A DNA stretch of 64,000 nucleotides from Pseudomonas frederiksbergensis (GCF_900105495.1 NZ_FNTF01000001.1:1-64000), one strand, 5' to 3'. Positions 9,480 to 17,234 are shown, counted from the stretch's first letter. A program made the numbers and translations. The notes: generated by a model from the sequence alone, not told the origin.

Positions 9480-9814
9480 ACCTTCCTGTCGAACTGTGGC
9501 GATCTTTGACATGGGATCGAGGTAAAGAGCTATCAGATAACGCTCGATTTACAATCGAATCCGGAGTAAAGGTTTTCTTTGCCGACCCCCATAGTCCATA
9601 GCAGCGCGGTACGAACGAAAATACGAATGGTCTTCTACGGCAATACTTCCCGAAAGGTACCGATCTGTCTCGATGGGGAGCCCAGGAGATCCAATCCGTA
9701 GCTCGTGTGCTGAACACGAGACCCCGGAAAACACTCGGTTGGAAAACACCTGCCGAAGCACTGAATGAGTATCTAAAATCTATCCAACAATCCAGTGTTG
9801 CGACGACCGGTTGA
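9480..9814 (+). mobile_element. IS30-family transposase, C-terminal remnant with a nonsense codon
   Basis: The forward frame reads RSLTWDRGKEL, then VKVFFADPHSP, a TAG at 9599-9601, then [19 protein letters not shown] and a C-terminal stretch ending ALNEYLKS before the stop at 9814. The TWDRGKE, DPxSPWQRG and [15 protein letters not shown] blocks are diagnostic of IS30 transposases and contain the last catalytic residues (D and E). Tryptophan is expected where TAG stands. The N-terminal two thirds and both insertion-sequence ends are missing, so this is a dead fragment. Confidence 0.8.
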
Positions 9815-9983
9815 ATTCGCCCTGGCTGCCACGGTCGCTGCGCCGGAACGCTCCGATGAGCTCGAGATCCTCCAACAGTAAGGCTTTGGCTTTTTGCCGT
9901 GGCCGCCCGTGCACCCGCTCAATACCCCGCAATGTCTTGCGTACCGTGGCGCTGGCAGTAGGGTCAGGAAAACCCTGATAGCG
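9815..9983 (-). pseudogene. Tyrosine-recombinase core-binding-domain fragment
   Basis: The reverse strand reads RRYQGFPDPTASATVRKTLRG and then QKAKALLLEDLELI, typical of the SAM-like N-terminal domain of XerC/D-like or RIT-type tyrosine recombinases. It is joined without a gap to a forward-strand P4-type integrase fragment at 9984 and to the IS30 remnant on the other side. No catalytic domain is present. It may be what is left of an integrase that once belonged to the insertion, but that is inference. Confidence 0.5.
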
Positions 9984-10932
9984 CCTGGGGACATTCCCTG
10001 CTTTGAGCCTCAGAGACGCACGGCTGGAGGCTGACAAGTACCGGCTCGATATCGCCCGTGGCGTCGATCCAGCCGCTGAGCGTGCGAAGGCCAAAGCCGC
10101 CAAAGCCTCACGAACGACAACGAGCCACACGTTTCGGTCTTCGGCGGAAAGGTACATACGCACGCATTCGTCGAGTTGGTCTAAGAAGCATCACCAGCAA
10201 TGGCAGAATTCACTCACGAAGCATGTCTACCCTGTCATAGGCGGATTTCGGATAGCCGAGGTCGACACGGACGATATCCTGGATGTGCTGACGCCGATCT
10301 GGAGCAAGACCCCCGTCACGGCTGACCGCGTCCGGAATCGCATAGAGCTCGTGCTCGATGCAGCGAAGGCACTGAAGCTTCGGCAAGGTGAAAACCCCGC
10401 ACGGTGGCGTGGTCATCTCGACAAGCTCTTGCCCAAGCAATCGCATACGGTAGTCCCCTTCCCGTCTCCGACACCTTTACGCACTGCCGAGCTGTTGGCT
10501 AGGCTCGATTCCCTGGATGGGGCAGCAGCTCGTGCTGTTGAATTCGCAATTCTGACTGCGACCCGTAACCAAGAGGTGAGCGGGGCCCAGTGGCCGGAAA
10601 TAGATTGGGAAGAGAAAATCTGGTACATCCCAGCAGAACGCATGAAAGCGGGCAAGGCTCACCGGGTACCCCTTACCGAGCAAATGCTCGAGGTGCTACG
10701 GCAGCAGGTCGGAAAGCATGACAAGTGGATATTTCTCAACTCCTGGCGAACAGGCCCCATTCCCGGCAATGCCATGGCCAGGGTGCTCGCTCAGCTCCAG
10801 GTCGATGGCGTCGTACCGCATGGGTTCAGATCTACTTTTCGGACGTGGGCTGCGGAAGAAACCGATCACCAGCGAGAGGTTTGCGAAATGGCTCTCGCGC
10901 ATACCCTCAACAGTAAGGTTGAAGCAGCATAT
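9984..10932 (+). pseudogene. Truncated P4-type tyrosine integrase (second copy of the gene at 50569)
   Basis: This 949-bp block aligns without gaps, at a constant offset of 40734, to 50718-51666 inside the intact integrase. The translations differ at only about a dozen of some 310 residues, for example SKTPVTAD against SKIPVTAN. It lacks about the first 50 residues (the arm-binding region) and everything after the codon of the catalytic tyrosine. The frame then runs into foreign sequence and stops at 10959. The two copies are in direct orientation and are diverged enough to come from two related elements rather than a very recent duplication. Confidence 0.85.
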
Positions 10933-11221
10933 ACTTCGGACTTCCCTGCCTTGGTTTGAGTGGCGCCTGTTGAGTGTTCACGCCAGGTGCAACATCGCTG
11001 CTCGAGGGAGCGCTGTTACCACCAGCCTGGACGCTGCCGGCCTCGGCTGTCTTCTCTTCGATACAACCTTCAGTCATCTGATGAGAAACACTCGCCGCAC
11101 CCTCCAGGGCCTCGTTCGTAGCATCTGCATCATCAGCGGAAGGGATGGACGCGGAGCCACCCTCGCCACCGAAGAGGTTCGGGCCAAAATCCATTACGGT
11201 GTCGTCCTGAGGTGTTTGCAT
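10933..11221 (-). pseudogene. N-terminal part of an unrecognised, probably disordered protein
   Basis: A reverse-strand frame starts at ATG 11221 behind a good ribosome site (AAAGGAG). It encodes about 96 residues rich in Gly, Ala, Ser, Asp and Glu (FGPNLFGGEGGSAS and similar) with no fold I recognise. It is cut at 10933 by the integrase fragment, so the C-terminus is lost. The start and composition look like the beginning of a larger gene from the same foreign element as the fragment at 11303-11512. Function unknown. Confidence 0.4.
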
Positions 11222-11302
11222 GTTGGGTACTCCTTTTCTGTTCGGGCTTTAACCTATGAAATCACCCTTCCAGAAAATCCCAACCCTCACGTCTCCTCAG
11301 CA

Positions 11303-11512
11303 TCACGGGCCTGCATTTTTGCCTTCACCCGATTCTCCAGCCTCTTTGCTACATCCACAACAAAGGCACAGCTCCTGCCCGGCGGCCTTCTCCAGGTCAA
11401 CAGTGATAGTGCTACTCCCGCGCAGTGAGGACAGCTCGGCAGCGATCAAAGCCCGTTGTGCCACGGTGAGCTGCCGTCGATAGAGGTTCAGAGAGAGGAC
11501 ATAACCCAGGGC
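11303..11512 (-). pseudogene. ParB-like fragment fused in frame to the truncated rulB
   Basis: Downstream of the rulB break the same reading frame continues with SLNLYRRQLTVAQRALIAAEL. This block is seen in ParB-like or methylase-associated proteins of integrative and plasmid elements, where it usually reads SLNLHRRHLTxxQRAMIA. After about 25 residues the similarity fades, and the frame stops at 11303 with a Cys-rich tail. It marks the end of the inserted DNA. The family call rests on this one block. Confidence 0.45.
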
Positions 11513-11842
11513 ATCATCAATTGAATACTGTTCCACGGCACTGACCAGGGACGCTGTAGCCATTGCCATCCTGTGCGATAACTCGCCGTAGAGCGTGTAA
11601 TTGCTGCTGAACGCTGCAACACCGTTGCGCTCCAGAAATGCCCGGATCTTGAAATAAGGATCTCCCATCTTCAAACCAAGCTCCTTGGCCTCATTGGTGC
11701 AAGCAACGATGCAGCCATCCGAGTTCGAAAGAACCACCACTGGTTTACCCCTCAGCTCGGGCCGGAAAATGCGCTCGCAGCTGCAGTAAAACTTGTTCGC
11801 GTCGACCAGGCTGAACACAGGTCGCCGGGGTTCAAAGTTCAT
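11513..11842 (-). pseudogene. rulB: rulB 5' part (UmuC/DNA polymerase V-like), interrupted
   Basis: Starts at 11842 (MNFEPRRPVFSLVDANKFYC), the canonical RulB/UmuC Y-family polymerase start with the first catalytic Asp in LVDANKFY. It continues to YSIDD at residues 106-110, which holds the second catalytic acidic motif. At this point RulB similarity stops and foreign sequence continues in frame. The missing 319 residues are found at 47919-48880 in the same orientation. RulB is the catalytic subunit of an error-prone polymerase for UV tolerance, working with RulA. It is broken here, so the plasmid cannot make it. Confidence 0.9.
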
Positions 11843-11860
11843 GAGGCGACAGACTCCAAG

Positions 11861-12256
11861 TCACGACGCCAAACACTTCGTACTGTATTCGTCGGGAGTG
11901 ACGGCCTTGTATGTCGGGGTTGCTGATTCGAGTGTCCACCCTGCAGCTGACTTGGCCAGCCGCTTTACCACGGGTTGGTTGTCGACGTACGCCATCACAA
12001 TGTGTCCGGAACACGCCGTCACTGTCCGGTCGATGATCAAACGGGTTCCGGTGAAAATTCCGGCATCGCGCATGCTCTCGCCTTCGACTTTCACGATCCA
12101 GATATGTGGTGCGCGAATGTTCAACAGTTCGTCGAGCGAAATGGGCGGTTCGTAATAATCAGCCGCTGGGCTGGGAAATCCACCGGCAGCGGTGCAGGAC
12201 AACAGTTGAAGCGGGACGCCAGATCCCAAGAGAGGCTGGATTGCTACGACTTTCAT
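11861..12256 (-). CDS. rulA: RulA, UmuD-like self-cleaving subunit of the plasmid error-prone polymerase
   Basis: 131 residues, S24/LexA-like peptidase. The catalytic serine is in EGESMRDAGI and the lysine in PVVKRLAK; the N-terminal part carries the AAGGFPSPAADYYE region with the Ala/Cys-Gly cleavage neighbourhood typical of UmuD. RecA-stimulated self-cleavage activates it as partner of RulB. Its start lies 15 bp from a LexA box. The gene is intact, but its partner rulB, 18 bp downstream, is split, so it may be a relic or may interact with chromosomal polymerases. Confidence 0.9.
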   Translation of the reverse strand: MKVVAIQPLLGSGVPLQLLSCTAAGGFPSPAADYYEPPISLDELLNIRAPHIWIVKVEGESMRDAGIFTGTRLIIDRTVTACSGHIVMAYVDNQPVVKRLAKSAAGWTLESATPTYKAVTPDEYSTKCLAS

Positions 12257-12270
12257 AAATCACCGGAATA

Positions 12271-12286
12271 CTGTTTGCATGTACAG
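12271..12286 (-). promoter_or_regulatory. LexA (SOS) box upstream of rulA
   Basis: CTGTTTGCATGTACAG fits CTGT-N8-ACAG, the gammaproteobacterial LexA operator, and lies immediately upstream of rulA. This predicts DNA-damage induction of rulA and of the truncated rulB frame behind it. Confidence 0.85.
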
Positions 12287-12344
12287 TAATCCAGCCTTTA
12301 CGCGACAGCCAGCGGGAAGTGATGGAAGGAACGACAACCTGCAG

Positions 12345-12457
12345 GCGTGCCCCCTTCGGGGGGCGGCTCTCGTGAACCAAGCCTTGGCCAAAAGCGCGCC
12401 AGGTCTTGGCCCTTCGGGCTTCGATCCTCACGTCTCCGGCCTGCGCGCTCCGCTTGC
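12345..12457. repeat. Long direct repeat, copy 1 (GC-rich, non-coding)
   Basis: This block of about 113 bp (from GCGTGCCCCCTTCGGGG to CTCCGCTTGC) recurs at 17257-17376 with a few substitutions and a 7-bp insertion there. It is full of short inverted repeats such as CCCCCTTCGGGGGG and GGCCCTTCGGGC. The 12287-12800 stretch that holds it, between the rulA promoter and the higA terminator, has no gene I can support; its open frames are GC-rich shadows. Confidence 0.75.
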
Positions 12458-12800
12458 CGGTCCTTCCGCATCACCAGGTAGGCTCATCATCATCGGAAGG
12501 TAGCGGATCGCCCCAATGGCCTATCCGCCGCCCGGCCTTGCCTACAAGGGGCTTTCGCGGCATATCCTTGTCGCTTCGCGCCTGCGGTATTCCACGACCC
12601 CTTGCACGCGGCCAGGCTCTGGATAGTCCGGGCTTACCGCGACCTTCCGAAGCTGACGAGCAGACCCACCACCGGCAGCGCGCTCCAGTCCCAAGAGTTT
12701 TGATGCAGCCTGCGGCTGCTGCTTTGAAAAGCGTTTATTTCCCGCGCCCAACACTCGGCCTCTGAGCAGCCCGGCAGAGCGGCGTCGGCAAGACATTTTG

Positions 12801-12824
12801 AAAAAAAACCGCACAACGGCGGGT
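12801..12824 (-). terminator. Rho-independent terminator of the higBA transcript
   Basis: On the reverse strand a CCGC/GCGG stem is followed by eight T residues, 18 bp after the higA stop at 12842. The stem is short but the T tract is strong. Confidence 0.65.
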
Positions 12825-12841
12825 TTGAGTCAGCGCAACGT

Positions 12842-13138
12842 TTACCCGTTGGCTAGGTCGACGTGCTGTTTTGCTGTCATGTCCAGGCCTACCGCACGCA
12901 TCACGCCGATCATGGTTTTCAATGTCGGATTGCCGTTTTTCAGATTGTAGAGGTGTGCGCGGGTGACGCCTGCCTCTTCTGCAATTGAGGTCATGCCTTT
13001 GGCGCGAGCTACCACGCTCAGCGCTTGCGCGATAAAGGAGGCATCCCCCGATTCGAAAGCATCAGCCATAAAGATGGCGATAGATTCCGCGTCAGTGAGT
13101 AATTCCGCTGGATCGTATTCGTAAATTGGTTCTTTCAT
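12842..13138 (-). CDS. higA: HigA-like antitoxin with helix-turn-helix
   Basis: 98 residues from the ATG at 13138 (MKEPIYEYDPAELL). The C-terminal half holds a helix-turn-helix (SIAEEAGVTRAHLYNLKNG), the form seen in prophage-type addiction-module antidotes paired with Gp49-like toxins. Its start overlaps the toxin stop by 4 bp (ATGA). It should neutralise the toxin and repress the operon. Plasmid maintenance is the expected role. I chose this start over one five codons earlier because of the coupled overlap. Confidence 0.8.
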   Translation of the reverse strand: MKEPIYEYDPAELLTDAESIAIFMADAFESGDASFIAQALSVVARAKGMTSIAEEAGVTRAHLYNLKNGNPTLKTMIGVMRAVGLDMTAKQHVDLANG

Positions 13139-13437
13139 TCGTCTGCACTCCACTGGCTTGCCAGAGTTTTAGCGGTTTCTATATCCCGCGCCTGACTGCT
13201 TTTATCCCCACCGCAGAGCAATAGGACCAGCTGATCGCCGCGCTGCTGGAAATACACCCGGTAACCGGGGCCATGATGAATTCGCAACTCACTGACGCCT
13301 TGACCTACTGGCTGCACGTCACCGACCAACCCGTGGGCTACCCGCAGCACCCGCGCCGCGATAATCAGTTTGGCCTTCTTGTCACGCAGTTTGCGTTCCC
13401 AAGTCATGTAAGTGGCGGTTTGGATAATCGTTTTCAT
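13135..13437 (-). CDS. higB: HigB/RelE-like toxin (Gp49 family addiction-module killer)
   Basis: 100 residues from the ATG at 13437. The compact RelE/HigB fold signature is visible: RDKKAKLIIAARVLRVAHG, then GVSELRIHHGPGYRVYFQQRG and LLLCGGDKSSQARDIETAK. Family members are ribosome-dependent mRNA interferases. The toxin-first order is typical of higBA modules. There is little room for a leader: a TATAAT lies about a dozen bases before the start, so the mRNA may be nearly leaderless. The divergent unit at 13538 carries the backbone palindrome (13487) between them. Confidence 0.82.
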   Translation of the reverse strand: MKTIIQTATYMTWERKLRDKKAKLIIAARVLRVAHGLVGDVQPVGQGVSELRIHHGPGYRVYFQQRGDQLVLLLCGGDKSSQARDIETAKTLASQWSADE

Positions 13438-13486
13438 GGGTATAAGTGTATTATATATATGACACATAGTCGAGCGGAATGGCCTA

Positions 13487-13502
13487 TTCTCGCATGCGAA
13501 AA
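13487..13502. repeat. Backbone palindrome, site 1 (one mismatch)
   Basis: TTCTCGCATGCGAAAA, one base from the TTCTCGCATGCGAGAA consensus shared by six sites in the backbone. It lies between the divergent higBA and leading-region promoters, a position suited to an operator for either. Confidence 0.6.
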
Positions 13503-13537
13503 AGTAAATAAATAGTCATATTGGATGATACTTATAG

Positions 13538-13640
13538 TTTACTATGTTTGTGTTTGTTGAGATAATTTCTCCGTCGAAGCAATCCTGCTTCGGCAGCTTG
13601 GAACCAGCGGCGGCAACCGCCCAGGCAAATCGCGAAGGAG
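13538..13640 (+). promoter_or_regulatory. Promoter and structured 5' leader, copy A
   Basis: TTTACT (13538-13543), 17 bp, GATAAT (13561-13566), then a leader of about 75 nt. The leader has a CGAAGCA/TGCTTCG hairpin (13575-13592) and a second element in which GCTTGG (13596-13601) pairs with CCAGGC (13621-13626) around an inner GCGG-CAA-CCGC hairpin. The ribosome site GGAG (13637-13640) follows directly. About 85 bp are nearly identical to copy B at 14671-14773, far more similar than the genes behind them. Confidence 0.7.
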
Positions 13641-13646
13641 CTTTCA

Positions 13647-14051
13647 ATGAACACTCATACCCAGTTTCAAACCACCGCCCCGATCTTTCACAACTGGCTG
13701 ACCACTGATGACTTCCTGGCTTTTGCCAAAGGTATTTCTAAGCCGATGACTTCCAATATCGACGACATGAAAGCCAAGTTCGACGCGATCTTCTCTGACG
13801 CTTGCAAGCGTGGTTCGACGTACGAAACTGTCGTGCATAACTTCTTTTGCGCGGGTGTCGAGGCCGAGTTCGGCACAGACGAAACAGCCCCCGAGTTCGC
13901 GGAAGTTTTCGTGTATGCCCGCGAATATGGCTACATGAATGCAAGCGAAAATGCCGCACGCGAACAGGAGGACGCCGAGAACGGCTATTGCCAACACGGC
14001 CTTGATGAACAGACGTGCCCGTGCGGTTGCTTCGAAGGCGACGCATACTAA
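13647..14051 (+). CDS. Unrecognised leading-region protein with a Cys-rich tail
   Basis: 134 residues, acidic, ending with a cluster of four cysteines and a histidine ([17 protein letters not shown]) that could bind a metal. No family is recognised. It is the first gene behind leader copy A, with a good ribosome site 6 bp upstream, and sits 50 bp before ssb, probably in the same transcript. Early-entering small proteins in this position of conjugative plasmids often counter host defences; for this gene that is only a guess from location. Confidence 0.7.
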   Translation: MNTHTQFQTTAPIFHNWLTTDDFLAFAKGISKPMTSNIDDMKAKFDAIFSDACKRGSTYETVVHNFFCAGVEAEFGTDETAPEFAEVFVYAREYGYMNASENAAREQEDAENGYCQHGLDEQTCPCGCFEGDAY

Positions 14052-14101
14052 AACCACCCCGCCGCCCCTGTACGCCGGGGCATCTAAAAGGAGTTTCCAT
14101 C

Positions 14102-14587
14102 ATGGCCCGTGGCGTAAACAAAGTGATTCTAATAGGGACTTGCGGTCAGGATCCCGAGGTTCGTTACCTTCCCAACGGTAACGCCGTGACCAATTTGAGC
14201 TTGGCCACCAGTGAGCAATGGACAGATAAGCAAACCGGGCAGAAGGTCGAAAAAACCGAGCGGCACCGGGTATCCCTGTTCGGCAAGGTGGCCGAGATTG
14301 CCGGCGAGTATCTGCGCAAAGGTTCACAGGTCTACATCGAAGGCAAGCTGCAAACCCGCGAATGGGAGAAGGACGGTATCAAGCGTTACACGACAGAAAT
14401 TGTCGTAGACATGCAAGGCACCATGCAGCTGCTGGGGGGTAGACCGCAGAACCAGGACGGCACCAACCAGGCGCAGCAACAGCGGCGACCACAACAACCG
14501 GCCCCGCAACCGCAGCCCGCATATGACCCCATGGATGACGACATTCCCTTCATGGACCCCTATCGTTTTTCTTGCCTGCTGCAGTAG
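14102..14587 (+). CDS. ssb: Single-stranded DNA-binding protein
   Basis: 161 residues from the ATG at 14102 ([20 protein letters not shown]), preceded by AAAAGGAG. The OB fold fills residues 1-110, with the usual [11 protein letters not shown] and [13 protein letters not shown] blocks, followed by a Gln/Pro-rich linker (residues 116-145). The acidic tip DDDIPF is present but not terminal: 11 more residues ([11 protein letters not shown]) follow. Plasmid SSB coats incoming single-stranded DNA and limits SOS induction in recipients. A terminator stands 25 bp downstream. Confidence 0.95.
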   Translation: MARGVNKVILIGTCGQDPEVRYLPNGNAVTNLSLATSEQWTDKQTGQKVEKTERHRVSLFGKVAEIAGEYLRKGSQVYIEGKLQTREWEKDGIKRYTTEIVVDMQGTMQLLGGRPQNQDGTNQAQQQRRPQQPAPQPQPAYDPMDDDIPFMDPYRFSCLLQ

Positions 14588-14609
14588 ACGTGACGGTCTG
14601 TGCAACTAG

Positions 14610-14636
14610 AGCCCGGCCCAGCGCCGGGCTTTTTTA
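14610..14636 (+). terminator. Rho-independent terminator after ssb
   Basis: AGCCCGGC, a 5-nt loop, GCCGGGCT and a run of six T. It separates the ssb unit from leader copy B. Confidence 0.85.
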
Positions 14637-14670
14637 CAGACAAAATAGTACAATTAGATTATACCTTTAG

Positions 14671-14773
14671 TTGACTTGGTAACGATCTTTTGCGATAATT
14701 TCTATGTCGAAGCAATACCGCTAAGACAGCCTGGAACCAGCGGCGGCAACCGCCCAGGCACATCGCGAAGGAG
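14671..14773 (+). promoter_or_regulatory. Promoter and structured 5' leader, copy B
   Basis: Near-consensus TTGACT (14671-14676), 17 bp, GATAAT (14694-14699). The leader repeats copy A, with GCCTGG (14729-14734) pairing CCAGGC (14754-14759) around GCGG-CAA-CCGC; the G-U pair of copy A is a C-G pair here. The first hairpin of copy A is not conserved. The ribosome site GGAG (14770-14773) leads into the DUF932 gene at 14782. Confidence 0.7.
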
Positions 14774-14781
14774 ATTCAAAA

Positions 14782-15609
14782 ATGCGTCTATCCAGCAGCT
14801 TCCGCAACCCTTGCATGGTTCGCAGCAACACCCCTTTGACTAACGACGAAATCGCGCGTGTCGCGCCGTCCATCTTTGCCGTCGAAGCGCACGACAGCCG
14901 CTCCGATCGCTACCGCTACATCCCAACCGTCGACGTGCTTACCGCGCTGCGCGCAGAAGGGTTCGAACCCTTCATGGCTTGCCAAACCCGCGTGCGTAAC
15001 TCCGACAAGATCCAGCACACCAAACACATGATCCGCCTGCGCCATGCGTCCAACATCATGGACAAGGAAGCCAACGAAATCATCCTGCTCAACAGCCACG
15101 ATGGCACCAGCAGTTATCAAATGATGGGCGGGTGCTTCCGCTTTGTGTGCGCCAACGGCCTTGTCCTGGGCGAAGCCGCGATGGATCAGAAAGTCCGTCA
15201 CAGCGGTCGACAAGACGTAATCGGCGAAGTCATCGAGGGGGCATATGAGGTGCTGGACCAATTCGCACTGATCGAGGATCAGCGCGAAACCATGAAGCAA
15301 ATCCAGATTCGCCCCGAGCTGCAACACGCTTTCGCCGAAGCTGCATTAGCGTACCGCTACGACCCAGCCGAAGGCCCGGCGCCTGTGACAGCTTCACAGC
15401 TGCTCATGCCTCGCCGCCGTGAAGATCGCACCGATGATCTCTGGACCACATTCAACCGCGTACAGGAAAACTCCATCAAGGGAGGGCTTACAGGTCGCAA
15501 CAAGCAAGGTCGCCGCACCAGTACCCGCGCCGTCACCGGCATTGACCAGGACGTGAAGCTAAATCGCGCCCTTTGGGTTCTGGCTCAGCACATTCGCGAA
15601 GCCGCCTAA
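14782..15609 (+). CDS. DUF932-family plasmid protein
   Basis: 275 residues matching the DUF932 family common on plasmids and phages (IPTVDVLTALRAEGFEPFMA, MIRLRH, then YQMMGGCFRFVCANGLVLG). Its biochemical function is not established. It is the first gene behind leader copy B, starting 8 bp after GGAG. A strong hairpin without a T tract follows (15617-15641). Its place in the early-entering region and its shared leader with the ssb unit suggest a role during establishment in the recipient. Confidence 0.85.
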   Translation: MRLSSSFRNPCMVRSNTPLTNDEIARVAPSIFAVEAHDSRSDRYRYIPTVDVLTALRAEGFEPFMACQTRVRNSDKIQHTKHMIRLRHASNIMDKEANEIILLNSHDGTSSYQMMGGCFRFVCANGLVLGEAAMDQKVRHSGRQDVIGEVIEGAYEVLDQFALIEDQRETMKQIQIRPELQHAFAEAALAYRYDPAEGPAPVTASQLLMPRRREDRTDDLWTTFNRVQENSIKGGLTGRNKQGRRTSTRAVTGIDQDVKLNRALWVLAQHIREAA

Positions 15610-15616
15610 CAAGTTC

Positions 15617-15641
15617 AGGCCGGGCGCTACACGCCCGGCCT
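15617..15641. other. Strong intercistronic hairpin
   Basis: AGGCCGGGCG, a 5-nt loop, CGCCCGGCCT, with no T run. It sits between the DUF932 gene and the next one. It may stabilise the upstream mRNA end or attenuate downstream expression. Confidence 0.6.
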
Positions 15642-15663
15642 ACCTCGCAAGGAGATAGCCGCC

Positions 15664-16086
15664 ATGCCGAAAGTTTTCTTTGTACCAGGTCAAACCACAA
15701 TCATTGATTACGCCCGCGAGATTGGCCCCAACATGTGGGCCGCTCGCTGCAGCTGGCTAATGTTGCCGGAGATTCGCGTGCGTCACCCCGGCGCAGTGCT
15801 GGACGATCAAACCGCTTTCCTGCAGGCGCAGGAATCGGCCAACGGCACCAAGCCTGCGCGCATCACTGAGGCGCGCTTTGATTTTGCGGTCAGTCATGGC
15901 CAGGTGTTGGACTACTTCGCCGATGACACCGGCGATTCATTCATACTGCAGGCCCCCGAGGTCGGCGATTTGGTGCGCGTGTATGCCCGTTGTTTCGGTC
16001 ATTGCTGGTCGTTCCTGTGTCTGTCGATCATCACCCATAGCGAGATCCGTTCCCGGATCTGCACAGCGGTGGCCACGAATCATTGA
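15664..16086 (+). CDS. Unrecognised leading-region protein
   Basis: 140 residues starting MPKVFFVPGQTTIIDYAREIG, preceded by AAGGAG at 15649-15654. No family or motif is recognised; the C-terminus has two cysteines near CFGHCWSFLCLS. It overlaps nothing downstream except a 4-bp overlap with an alternative upstream start of the KorA-like gene. Co-directional with ssb and DUF932. Confidence 0.65.
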   Translation: MPKVFFVPGQTTIIDYAREIGPNMWAARCSWLMLPEIRVRHPGAVLDDQTAFLQAQESANGTKPARITEARFDFAVSHGQVLDYFADDTGDSFILQAPEVGDLVRVYARCFGHCWSFLCLSIITHSEIRSRICTAVATNH

Positions 16087-16109
16087 CCACTGAAAAACGG
16101 AGTTACTAC

Positions 16110-16439
16110 ATGCAGTCGATTTACACCGCCGAGGACTGGAAAAGAATATCGCCGGTATTCGCCTCGCGTCGCTTGGCGGTCTCTACGGTAGAGATCGCCA
16201 AGGCCATCTTGGTAGATGGCCAGCGACCGCAAGACGTGGCCAACGCTAGGGACATGTCTAAACAGACCGTTCACGCAGCAGTAAAGCGAGTTCGGGCAAT
16301 CCTAGACGAGCACGGGGCCAGTGAGCTGGTGCCCGTTATGGTCTGGTTACCGCCCGAGCTGGCCGCGCAAGTCATGGAGATGGCCAAGCCCTACATGGAT
16401 GCCAAACCGGCAACGAAAAAGGGAGGCAAGGATGCGTAA
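16110..16439 (+). CDS. KorA/TrfB-like transcriptional repressor
   Basis: 109 residues from the ATG at 16110 (MQSIYTAEDW), chosen because GGAG stands 9 bp upstream; a longer frame from 16083 lacks such a site. The region VEIAKAILVDGQRPQDVANA with DMSKQTVHAAVKRVRAILDEHG matches the TrfB/KorA helix-turn-helix family, global repressors that balance plasmid gene expression. A second TrfB-like gene lies at 41628. Its operator is not known from the sequence; the recurrent 16-bp palindrome is one candidate. The C-terminus is Lys-rich. Confidence 0.75.
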   Translation: MQSIYTAEDWKRISPVFASRRLAVSTVEIAKAILVDGQRPQDVANARDMSKQTVHAAVKRVRAILDEHGASELVPVMVWLPPELAAQVMEMAKPYMDAKPATKKGGKDA

Positions 16440-16704
16440 GACCGATTTTAAATCATGGCTCAAAAACAACGGCATGGCCCTGCCGGTGCTGTTTGAAGAT
16501 GACCCGGTGGCGTACACGTTCGCGCCTCAAACTGTGACCCTCACGCCTGAGTTGCTGCACCAGCTCGACCGCGTGCGCCTGTTGCAAGACGCCGCCGATG
16601 ATCACAACTGCCCGGATCGGCAAGCGTTGGAAAGCGAGATTGAACAGGCTCACCGCTTTGTAAGCTGGACGCTGCAAGGCATCGTTTATCCCGAATCAAA
16701 ATGA
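16432..16704 (+). CDS. Unrecognised small protein coupled to the KorA-like gene
   Basis: 90 residues from the ATG at 16432, overlapping the end of the KorA-like gene by 8 bp behind GGGAGG. Hydrophilic, no recognised domain (MRKTDFKSWLKNNGMALPVL). Overlap and direction indicate co-translation with the repressor gene. Confidence 0.65.
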   Translation: MRKTDFKSWLKNNGMALPVLFEDDPVAYTFAPQTVTLTPELLHQLDRVRLLQDAADDHNCPDRQALESEIEQAHRFVSWTLQGIVYPESK

Positions 16705-16717
16705 ATGGAACTCACCA

Positions 16718-16924
16718 ATGAAAACCGCCACATCACGACGCCATAAAATCCTATTCGTTGGGTTGGCCATCTTTTTGGTAGCCGGATGGATTCAACAAAA
16801 ATACGCCAAGGACCGCGCCCAAGCTGACTATGAAAGTCACTGCGCGGAGATTGCGAAAAACCCGGCCCGGATGCCATGCGTTACCCCAACGTCGCCTAAT
16901 ATTCCATTGCCAGCCCAGGGTTAG
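16718..16924 (+). CDS. Small single-pass membrane protein
   Basis: 68 residues with one N-terminal hydrophobic segment (ILFVGLAIFLVAGWI, residues 11-25) after a positively charged start, leaving a short periplasmic tail with two cysteines and a Pro-rich end. No family recognised. Follows the preceding gene by 13 bp. Confidence 0.6.
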   Translation: MKTATSRRHKILFVGLAIFLVAGWIQQKYAKDRAQADYESHCAEIAKNPARMPCVTPTSPNIPLPAQG

Positions 16925-16970
16925 AATGCTCGTTGCGTAACATCAACTGATTCCAAAAATGAGGTGCCGC

Positions 16971-17234
16971 ATGCAACACCAAATTGCTGACCTTCGACAG
17001 ATCGCCCAGGTATGGCGTAAAAATAACCAAGAACAGTCTGGTGGGATCGTGTGTATTTGGGAGCAGTCTGCCTACTGCTGGAAAAATGAACTGCGCGACC
17101 CTGACCATGAAAGACCAGGTGTGTACGCGGTTTTAGAAGATGGCCAAGTGTTCATTGCCGAAGGTGGTGATTATTCAAACGGTGCCAAACAGTGGGCGGC
17201 GATTGCCCCCGCTGCAAACAAGAATCCAGCCTAG
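16971..17234 (+). CDS. Unrecognised small soluble protein
   Basis: 87 residues from the ATG at 16971 (MQHQIADLRQIAQVW), preceded by GAGGTG; an in-frame ATG four codons earlier overlaps the ribosome site. Sequence such as GIVCIWEQSAYCWKNELRDP and GVYAVLEDGQVFIAEGGD suggests a small compact beta protein. No family assigned. Last gene of the rightward leading-region series. Confidence 0.6.
   Translation: MQHQIADLRQIAQVWRKNNQEQSGGIVCIWEQSAYCWKNELRDPDHERPGVYAVLEDGQVFIAEGGDYSNGAKQWAAIAPAANKNPA

Noticed and set aside
9780..10163. Reverse-strand 127-codon frame spanning the integrase joint
   Set aside because: Only the part from 9815 to 9983 resembles a recombinase; the rest is antisense to the P4-type integrase fragment, so the frame is a chance join.
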